NCBI GenBank assembly: GCA_963932465.1 | Contig: OZ010791.1 | Span: 323,140,283-323,204,282, forward strand | DNA: 64,000 nucleotides | DNA from: Maratus speciosus | Taxonomy: Eukaryota; Arthropoda; Arachnida; Araneae; Salticidae | Reading direction: 5' to 3' | Shown: piece by piece, positions 24,117 to 32,307 of the stretch | Numbering within the stretch: position 1 is the first letter of the stretch | How the letters are laid out: each line of letters begins with the position of its first letter | Translations under genes and position numbers: made by a program | The notes under the pieces: generated by a model | The model's input: the letters and a program-made list of their open reading frames with translations, nothing else | Told to the model about the DNA's origin: nothing | The model's database searches: none

Positions 24117-25075
24117 TGGCTTACTTTATGTTTTTTGGATCGCTGAATCCGAATTTGTAACTTCCCACCAAAATTTTCAGAGGCAACCCCCCCCAAATTT
24201 TGGTAAAATGCCCCCCCCCCCCCCCCAAAAAAGGTTTTTATTAAAAAATTCAATTTTTTTATTGTTTTAGGGGAAAAGTATCTAGAAATTCAGAAAGTAG
24301 ACAAAATTTGCAATAAATTAGATACATGACTTTATGACTTAGGATGAAGCGGAAGGGGGGATCTGCCTCGGAACATGCGCCACGGTGCTGCGTGGACTAA
24401 GTTGCAAAATTCCACTTAACCACTCACACGTTTACATTCGCCCTCCCATCTCCCCTTCGAACTTTCTCTATAAGGTTTACTTTAAGTTTTTTGGGTCGCT
24501 GAATCCGAATTTTTAACTTCCCCCCAAATTCCTCCCCCGAAAACCCCCCAAAATAGTTGCTTTTAACTTAAATTTCTTATTGAATTAGGGGAAAAGCATT
24601 ACGAAATTCAGAAACTAGACAAAATGTGCAACAAATAGGATACATGACATTATGACGTAGGATAAACGGGGAGAGAGGGGGCTGCCTCGGAACATTCCCC
24701 GCGCCCTTTTCTAAAAAACCAAATTTTTTCAAAAAATCAATTTTTTTTTGTGGGGGGGGGGGGGGTTGCCAGGCGAAATTTTGGTGGGAAGTTATAAATT
24801 CGGATTCAGTGACCCAAAAACATAAAGTGAGTGGAAATCCAGAACTAGTATTAATTTTGCCAGGTAAAATCCACTATTGCCCTGACTTCATAACTTAGTG
24901 CAAGTAGCTCCGCAGTACATGTTCAGAGGGAGACCTCCCCCTACCCGTTCGTCCTACGTCATAATGTCATATATCCTATTTGTTGCAAATATTGTCTAGT
25001 TTCTGAATTTTGTAATGCTTTTTCCCTAAAACAATAAGAAATTTAAGTTAAAAACAACAATTTTGGGGGAGAAAG
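24117..25075. repeat. ~355-bp tandem repeat with one inverted unit
   Basis: Two direct units start near 24117 and 24475 (ACTTTATGTTTTTTGG-TCGCTGAATCCGAATTT). Each continues through a C-run to AGGGGAAAAGCAT-ACGAAATTCAGAAAC-TAGACAAAAT. From about 24750 to 25075 the same blocks occur in reverse complement. The junction lies near 24705-24750 at a poly-G/poly-C patch. The 102-codon minus frame at 23945-24253 reads through the C-run and is an artefact. Confidence 0.6.
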
Positions 25076-25318
25076 CTGTAAAGTAAGCTGTAAAGTAAGC
25101 AGCCAAGCCAAAAGTAAGCAGTTCACTTATGCTGTTAGAATTGTGTACTGCTATTGAAAAAGACAAAATTATGGTTCGTTTTAATAAATAGATGGCCCCT
25201 AAGCAAATTTTATATACATCATTTAAAAGTAGACCTTATTACCAATCGTGTGGTACCAGTTACTTTCTTACGCGATAATTTTAGTAACAGAGTTAGTAAG
25301 GGGCGTTTACTTTTTTTT

Positions 25319-25455
25319 CCCACGACTGTACGTAGTTACTTGAGCGAGGAGCTTCCACACCGCTGGATGGGACGTTTGTTGGTGTTTGGAACGAACTGTA
25401 TTACAGATTGGACGCATGCCGTGTAACAAGAGGGTCACACATAAAACATTTGTAA
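25319..25455 (+). pseudogene. Mariner-like transposase fragment with internal deletion
   Basis: One frame reads T-V-R-S-Y-L-S-E-E-L-P-H-R-W-M-G-R (to about 25375), the segment before the third catalytic residue in mariner-like transposases. The sequence then jumps, in another frame from 25387, to W-N-E-L-Y-Y-R-L-D-A-C-R-V-T-R-G-S-H-I-K-H-L-stop, the family's C-terminus. The W-P-x-R-S-P-D-L catalytic block between them is missing. Upstream coding sequence is not recognisable. The 3' inverted end lies at 25546-25570. Confidence 0.6.
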
Positions 25456-25545
25456 CTGAAAAAAACTTGGCATATTTCTCTTTAAATTCATGTATCCCTT
25501 ATTGCAATATGTGCAGTAGTTTCGAAAATATGATTTTTTAAAATC

Positions 25546-25570
25546 GGGTCCATCCTTTGTACTCACCCTG
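25546..25570 (-). mobile_element. 3' inverted end of the mariner-like fragment
   Basis: The reverse complement reads CAGGGTGAGTACAAAGGATG, a tip of the kind found in many arthropod mariner-like elements. It is followed by TA (25571-25572). The matching 5' end was not found upstream, so the element is 5' truncated or its left end has diverged. Confidence 0.5.
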
Positions 25571-25689
25571 TACTATGTTAGAGTAAAAGATTGCATTTGG
25601 ATTGCTTTTATGAGTGGATTAAAATCGCCGGAGAACATAGAAGATGGGGGATTACGGAAATTTTTCCATTTAATATATAACCGACCGAG

Positions 25690-26200
25690 GCTTTCGCGCT
25701 GCAATCTTTGAGTTTATTTTCCATACATATTTTCCTAAATTTATAATTAACTACAATTTATTTTTAATAAAACAACCTGTTTTAACAAAATATATGAGTG
25801 CACCATGTCGAAGGCGTGTTCAGAAATCTCTCGTACAATACCCTATTCATAGTTCTGCGTTTTGTATGTGCATAGGAAAAGGGATGTTTACATCAGAAAT
25901 AATATATATGATGATACTTTACCTAAAAATATAACGAAAATTCTATATACAATGTCAGTTGTGGGCCATGAATCTTATCCTCCGATACCTCATTCATCGT
26001 TGTATGCAAAATATTAGTTAAATTGAGTATGCGACGTCAGATTTTGGAAAAAAATCCTACAAAATAATACCTCATCCATCGTTCAAATGCTACATATTAG
26101 TTGAGAAAAAAGCGTGTTGACAAAAGTCATAATGTATATCATAAAGTCATATATGTCATAACAAAAATTCTAATTAAAAAATCGATAATCTGAGATTAAA
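25690..26200. repeat. Weak repeated words in AT-rich DNA
   Basis: CCTCATTCATCGTT-TGCAAAATATTAGTT (25990) and CCTCATCCATCGTTCAAATG-TACATATTAGTT (26070) match, with a more distant version near 25845. The spacing is about 80-140 bp. I cannot define a clean unit. Confidence 0.35.
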
Positions 26201-26854
26201 ATGCATTCGGAGCTGTTTTTGTCTATTCTAAAATATGAAAAAAAAATCCCTGCCGGACCGGCCTACAGGCGGGTGTAGATTTCGAAGGTAAGTATACTAA
26301 TTTCACCAAAAAAAAATTACATCATGATTGGAGATTTATCCACTTTAACAATTTTATCTGGCCGCTTTTGATGAGTTTTTATTTCATTTTTATATAATAG
26401 CTGGTTTTATCAGAATCATGTTCAGGAGGTATTAAAAAAAACCGTACTTTTCCATGCTCAATAACTCGAAATTTTCTGCCATATTTTCAGATTCATTTTT
26501 AAAAGAAAAAAATATGAAACTTACGGTCATGATTTTTTAAGAGATTTATAAGCAAAATGTGTTTTTATTTTTCGTTCAATTAATTAAAACTTGATTTATG
26601 AACAATTATTTTCTCAGTAGGACAATATTTTTCGTTTCTAACACAATCGCTTCGGGAAATTCTGTTCAAAATACCCACTTTGACATCATTTTTTGAAATA
26701 TATTCTGCCTTTATCAAAAAGTCGATCATTACGGTACATTATATAGTTTCTGAATTGAGAATCTACCAATTGGATGCGTTTGAGAGCAAAAATGAATTTA
26801 AAAATCAGTAAGAAAATAAGCAGTTTGGATTTGAATACACCCTTAATAAGATGA

Positions 26855-27345
26855 TTTTTTTCTTCAACCGCTATGTATTTTTAATTTGCTTTTGGTGTAA
26901 GAATTGGTCCCATCAAAAACTTGTCTATATAAATGTTGTAGACAATATTAAGAACACATATGATAAATTCATGGGGATTTTATATCTTGTGAATTGACGG
27001 AGTTATGGATTTTTTTCTTCTTCAAACCCCTCCCCCCTTTTTGTTTACGTTTTTAATTTTTTTTTTCCGGTACGAATTGGTCCTATCAAAAACTTGTGAA
27101 TATAAAAGTTGTAGATAATATTAAAGAGATTTATAATAAAATTAATTGGATTTGATATCTTGAGAATTGACGAAGCTATGATTTTTTTTCTCCCAAAAAC
27201 GCCTTTTTTTTGCGCTCCTTGAGCCCATTTTTAATTTGATCAAAAATCTGTGATACATAAATTTTTGGCCCTATTTATAGAAGTAATAAAAACTTTAAAC
27301 TGATTTGATATGTACAAAAATTAAGAAGTTATGGGGTTTTCACAA
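26855..27345 (+). repeat. Three diverged ~165-bp tandem units
   Basis: Each unit contains GAATTGGTCC-ATCAAAAACTTG, then TATAAA-GTTGTAGA-AATATTAA, then ATATCTTG-GAATTGACG-AG-TATG and a T-rich stretch. They start near 26900, 27070 and, more weakly, 27225. The family is not recognised. Confidence 0.5.
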
Positions 27346-27486
27346 AACCCCTCCCTATATCCATCCCCTTGGTCCGATTTTGCCCATTAACGAACTTGAC
27401 CGATATTTTATGCCCCTTGGTTTTATGTATCAGTTTGGAAGAAATTTGTGAAGAATTGTGGAAGTTATCGCGTCCAGAAGAAAGTG

Positions 27487-27491
27487 ATATA

Positions 27492-27555
<64 letters not shown>
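27487..27555. repeat. (AT)n microsatellite
   Basis: About 70 bases of alternating A and T with one G interruption. The apparent 64-codon frame ending in (Y-I)n is produced by it. A smaller (TA)n tract lies near 27671-27690. Confidence 0.95.
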
Positions 27556-27557
<2 letters not shown>

Positions 27558-28779
27558 GTATAATTAATGAAAAAATATTGCACAGCTGGCGGTAATAGCA
27601 GCTCATATCAAATGCAACAAAAATATTTTTTTTTCTGAGTTATGTGTTTTTGCATTTTAAAGTAATGAAATATATATATATATGTATATATAGATAGATA
27701 GGTAGATAAAGTTTTTTACTGAGGGTGGTTTTGGGCTCTAGGGGTCATGATCGGTGTAGATCTGCAAAAATTTTTCAGAAATTCCAACATAGGGGAGAAT
27801 GTAATAGGTCGTATTTCATACGAAATCTACCTTATTGCAAACTTCTACATTCTCGAGCCATTGCGCACAACCAACTACCTCACCCCCCCCCCCCCCCGCC
27901 CCGCACACACAAATATCTTTCTTTTATTAATATGTTAACAAAAATAATTTTGTTGCGAGTTTGAACACATATATTGTTTTAGAAAGTAGCAAGGCGTTTT
28001 TGTTCATGTGAAAATTTTCAAAGGAGTGTTACAAGTATTTAATTTTTTAATATATTTCTGGTGTATTTTTATTGCTAAAAAAATCTTGTTGAACTTAGAT
28101 TCAGGATTTATGTAGTAAAAATATGTTAATTTTAAATCACAATTATTTTATTATTTGCAAAAAATATAAGACATAGTTGTAAATATAAACTAAAATAAAA
28201 CTAAATATATAAACATTTAATTTTAGAATTTATACTCGTCTATGCGAAAACACAATCTCAATTTCTGTTTGCAAAATTTTAGAATTTTGCAAAAATGTTT
28301 TGAAGCTTTTCAAAAGTTTCAAACGAACACAGATTTTTTTTTCGTGTTTCCCATCGCTTCATAAAAGTGATGCTTCTAAACCTTTCTCTAGAGTAAATCC
28401 GCACTTTCAACTAGCCTCCCACGGGACTTCAAAAAACTTTTATGTACGATACTTTAAAGGCGTTTAAAACTTTATATAGAAAATGAGATCAGGCTACCTG
28501 TTTACTCAGAATAATAATAAAAAAACCACTTCCTGAAATATACTTTTTTTTCTTTTGTGAGGCTTGGGTCTAGAAAAGAAAGAGAAAATATATGCCGATT
28601 CAAAAATAAATTTTCTTTTTTTAAATTATGTCGGTTGAAACGCAATCTTAGTGAAATAAAAAAATGGATCTGTGAAAAAAATATTATTTTTTTTTTCTAA
28701 GAAATTAATATTCCATAAAAGAGTACAGTTATTTTTGTTCTACTGCTAAAGAAGTAAGCTTGACTATTATGTTTTAAAA
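27556..28779. other. AT-rich DNA without recognised features
   Basis: A poly-C patch lies at 27883-27900. Two overlapping frames there are chance. From 28000 to 28780 only A/T-rich sequence with short direct words is seen. Confidence 0.45.
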
Positions 28780-29195
28780 TAGATTGCTTTTAAAAAGAAT
28801 AAGTAAAATGTTCTTAGTGAGTAATCAAAAAATAATTAAGAATATGCAGTTTTATTAAGAACATTAAATATAACAGAAAATTCTTTAGATTTGTCAGAAA
28901 TAAAACATTAAGGGGGGTGGGGGATTTGCTTTCTTTCTTTCGAAAAATCGATTTTTTTTTTTTTTACATTTTCTATTCCTTGTAGTTTATACATTATCCC
29001 TGGCGAAACAATTTGGCCGAATTCAAACTTTCTTAGTTGTTTAGTGCTAGTTTGATTATTACCTTTTATAGATTGCCAATAATCATAATAATATAATAAT
29101 CAGTCAATCTATAATTGCTAAAAATCAATCATACGATTACCAAGAATTGACATATAGCTAATAGATTGCTTTAAAAAAATAATTAAACTGTTCTA

Positions 29196-29339
29196 AGGCT
29201 AATGTCAGAAGAACGTCTTTTTGTACGCTTTTTTCCCTACATATCATCCCTACACAATGCTAACGACATTGTGTAGGAATGATATGTAGGGAAAAAAAGC
29301 GTGCAAAAAAAAAAAAAAAAAATTATCTGACATTAGCCT
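29196..29339. mobile_element. Palindromic MITE inside a satellite unit
   Basis: The 144-bp sequence folds on itself: AGGCTAATGTCAGA at the left with TCTGACATTAGCCT-like sequence at the right, and CCCTACATATCAT...CACAATG with CATTGTGTAGGAATGATATG across a loop of about 7 bases (near 29260). TA flanks both ends (29194-29195 and 29340-29341). The satellite sequence around it (TGTTC...TAGTGAG) is continuous once the element and one TA are removed. It is non-coding and of Tc1/mariner type. Confidence 0.8.
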
Positions 29340-30078
29340 TAGTGAGCTACAAAGAAACAATTAAGAATATGTAGTTTATTAAGAATATTAAATATAATAG
29401 CAGATTCTTTCGATTTGTCAGAAATAATACATTAAGGGGTGCTGGGCAACATATAACTATGATATGTTCCCGCACCATGTTGGTTAAATCAAAGTAAAAT
29501 TGCGTAATTTGTTATTTCTGTTTGTATAAATATTTTTTATAAAATATAATTATGAGTGTAAAATTATAATGTTTATATATTTAAGTAAAATAGGAGTGTA
29601 AGTTCATACAAAAATTATTAAGTTGATTTTAAATATTAAATATATATTTTTAAAAAATTGTTGTATTGTAAAATGAATGTATAATGTTGAATAGAGTTCG
29701 GATCTCAGACAACAACAATAGCCAGACGCCATGGTGTCGTTTTATGACAAGCCAATGGAAAGTGGTGTATAATTAGAAATCGTAAAATAATAAAAACGTT
29801 GGAATAAATTTATGGCCTCAATAAAAGTGTTGGGATAAATTTATGGCTTTTCAGACCACCCAAACTTTAAGGCAGATAATAATATTAAAGTATATGTAAG
29901 GGGCCATTTGCAGACTGTTAGCTAATAGGCCTATCGAAGAATAATACAAAATCTTCTCACATCCAATAACAGTGGACTAGACAAAAATAGTTCCACCCAC
30001 TGCAGGAGTTGGTGTGCAAGAAGAATAAGGTTTGAAAAAGAGAGTCTGAAAAAAGATGTAGAGGACGCAGGAGCTCTC

Positions 30079-30501
30079 CTAAAAGCCCGTGCAATGAATC
30101 CAAAAAGCCCTAGTAATACCCAGGCGAGATGTACATATCGGAGTGAGCCTAAGCAAGCCCAATCGAGGATGTATTCCTGATGTACTTATCGGAGTGAGCC
30201 TAATCAAGCCTAATTGAGGATGTCTTCCTGATGTACATATCGGAGTGAGCCTAAGCAAGCCTAATTGAGGATGTATTCCTGATGTACTTATCGGAGTGAG
30301 CCTAATCAAGCCTAATTGAGGATGTCTTCCTGATGTACATATCGGAGTGAGCCTAAGCAAGCCAAATTGAGGATGTCTTCCTGATGTTAAAATAAAGAGG
30401 ATTGTTCTACAGAGGTCCGTAGCTATGCATCCTGCCATCCCGATGTTGCCGCTCTGATACGAAGCGAATTCCTGATGACATATGAATATGATCCCAAGCA
30501 A
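30079..30501 (-). CDS. Open frame of 17-residue repeats inside the 3' LTR
   Basis: The 140-codon frame is made largely of 17-residue repeats of the form T-S-G-x-H-P-Q-x-G-L-x-R-L-T-P-I-x, encoded by 51-bp minisatellite units at about 30128-30386. The strand agrees with the element's orientation deduced from its polypurine tract. Because 51 is a multiple of 3, the open frame may survive by chance. No domain, signal peptide or membrane segment is seen. It could equally be untranslated LTR sequence. I do not assign a function. Confidence 0.25.
   Translation of the reverse strand: MLGIIFICHQEFASYQSGNIGMAGCIATDLCRTILFILTSGRHPQFGLLRLTPICTSGRHPQLGLIRLTPISTSGIHPQLGLLRLTPICTSGRHPQLGLIRLTPISTSGIHPRLGLLRLTPICTSRLGITRAFWIHCTGF
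30128..30386. repeat. 51-bp minisatellite, five units (3' LTR)
   Basis: Units of TATCGGAGTGAGCCTAAGCA followed by AGCC-AATTGAGGATGT and TTCCTGATGTAC repeat every 51 bp. Two variants alternate (CCTAAGCAAGCC with ATTCCTG, and CCTAATCAAGCC with CTTCCTG), giving a 102-bp higher-order unit. Confidence 0.85.
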
Positions 30502-31269
30502 CGCGACAACTCTGAATTTGATGAATAAAGGCCACCATCCCGTATATTAAAAAAAGGTACTACTTTAAACTTTTTCTTTTACCACTTAAAATCATATGAA
30601 AAATTATAAATATACTTTTCTGATATTTTATGGTAGAGAGTAATCTGAGATCCGACAAAACCAAAAATAAAATAAAATTAAGGTAATTTAAAAATGAAAG
30701 AGAATTATTCTTTTAGCAAAAAGAAAAAAAATATAATAATTAGAGTAAATGAAAATATTGTCTTTTTTTTAAAGATTAAATATACTTAAAATAATGAGAA
30801 GCAAACAAAGGTGTTGCTTTCCTTTTTTTGAAATAATATTATCTATTTCTGTATATAGTTGTGTTCAATGTAAATAAAATATTTAATCAAGTTTTAAAAA
30901 GTTTCTGTAATTATTTAATTGATAATGTTTAAGGTGTGTCAATTTATTTTTACAGCTTAAAATTTAGTTTAATTCATAAGTGGAAAAGTTCGTCTAAATA
31001 GTTCACAACGCAAACTCTTAATTTTATTCGTAATTATTCAAATTTAATAATTACATTTTGACGCGAATTATAATTTAATTTTATTAATGCTTCGCGTTGC
31101 TCTTCTACTAGAATTATGTAATTACGATCACTAATATTATTTGAATTTATCTAAGGTATATAAAATTACATACCAATTAGCTATGAGGTTGCTTGGATGA
31201 TTTGGACCAATTAACAATTTTGGATGTAAATTAAATAGAAAATAAACAGGTGTAATTATCTGTCCAGCA

Positions 31270-31286
31270 TCCCCTCCTTCATAGTA
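31270..31286 (-). promoter_or_regulatory. Polypurine tract, all that is left of the internal region
   Basis: On the minus strand these 17 bases end in GAAGGAGGGGA immediately before the 3' LTR start TGCTGGACAG. A polypurine tract primes plus-strand DNA synthesis in LTR elements and always borders the 3' LTR. The 5' side joins the end of the 5' LTR, which lacks its last ~45 bp. The deletion therefore ran from inside the 5' LTR to just before this tract. Confidence 0.65.
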
Positions 31287-31884
31287 TGGTTAAATCAAAG
31301 TAAAATTGCGTAATTTGTTATTTCTGTTTGTATAAATATTTTTTATAAAATATAATTATGAGTGTAAAATTATAATGTTTATATATTTAAGTAAAATAGG
31401 AGTGTAAGTTCATACAAAAATTATTAAGTTGATTTTAAATATTAAATATATATTTTAAAAAAATTGTTGTATTGTAAAATGAATGTATAATGTTGAATAG
31501 AGTTCGGATCTCAGACAACAACAATAGCCAGACGCCATGGTGTCGTTTTATGACAAGCCAATGGAAAGTGGTGTATAATTAGAAATCGTAAAATAATAAA
31601 AACGTTGGAATAAATTTATGGCCTCAATAAAAGTGTTGGGATAAATTTATGGCTTTTCAGACCACCCAAACTTTAAGGCAGATAATAATATTAAAGTATA
31701 TGTAAGGGGCCATTTGCAGACTGTTAGCTAATAGGCCTATCGAAGAATAATGCAAAATCTTCTCACATCCAATAACAGTGGACTAGACAAAAATAGTTCC
31801 ACCCACTGCAGGAGTTGGTGTGCAAGAAGAATAAGGTTTGAAAAAGAGAGTCTGAAAAAAGATGTAGAGGACGCAGGAGCTCTC

Positions 31885-32307
31885 CTAAAAGCCCGTGCAA
31901 TGAATCCAAAAAGCCCTAGTAATGCCCAGGCGAGATTTACATATCGGAGTGAGCCTAAGCAAGCCCAATTGAGGATGTATTCCTGATGTACTTATCGGAG
32001 TGAGCCTAATCAAGCCTAATTGAGGATGTCTTCCTGATGTACATATCGGAGTGAGCCTAAGCAAGCCTAATTGAGGATGTATTCCTGATGTACTTATGGG
32101 AGTGAGCCTAATCAAGCCTAATTGAGGATGTCTTCCTGATGTACATATCGGAGTGAGCCTAAGCAAGCCAAATTGAGGATGTCTTCCTGATGTTAAAATA
32201 AAGAGGATTGTTCTACAGAGGTCCGTAGCTATGCATCCTGCCATCCCGATGTTGCCGCTCTGATACGAAGCGAATTCCTGATGACATATGAATATGATCC
32301 TAAGCAA
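31885..32307 (-). CDS. Open frame of 17-residue repeats inside the 5' LTR
   Basis: This is the near-identical partner of the 30079-30501 frame, differing by a few residues. The frame is unbroken in both LTRs, but the LTRs differ by only about 1%, so this is weak evidence of selection. Function unknown. Confidence 0.25.
   Translation of the reverse strand: MLRIIFICHQEFASYQSGNIGMAGCIATDLCRTILFILTSGRHPQFGLLRLTPICTSGRHPQLGLIRLTPISTSGIHPQLGLLRLTPICTSGRHPQLGLIRLTPISTSGIHPQLGLLRLTPICKSRLGITRAFWIHCTGF
31934..32192. repeat. 51-bp minisatellite, five units (5' LTR)
   Basis: Same array as in the other LTR, with equal unit number and order. The array therefore predates the insertion and was copied by reverse transcription. 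Confidence 0.85.

Larger units (their letters stand above)
29440..31269 (-). repeat. 3' LTR (complete, ~1,830 bp)
   Basis: It runs from TGCTGGGCAAC on the plus strand to CCAGCA. It differs from the other LTR at roughly 15-20 positions by eye over 1.79 kb, about 1%, which implies a recent insertion. It holds five 51-bp minisatellite units and a 140-codon minus-strand open frame. Confidence 0.75.

Noticed and set aside
23945..24253. 102-codon minus-strand open frame
   Set aside because: It reads through a long C-run within a repeat unit and is not conserved in the neighbouring unit.
26240..26290. Possible exon ending at TTCGAAG/GTAAGTA
   Set aside because: The splice-donor match is isolated, the upstream frame has no recognisable protein and no acceptor was found.
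27369..27563. 64-codon plus frame ending in (Y-I)n
   Set aside because: It is produced by the (AT)n microsatellite.
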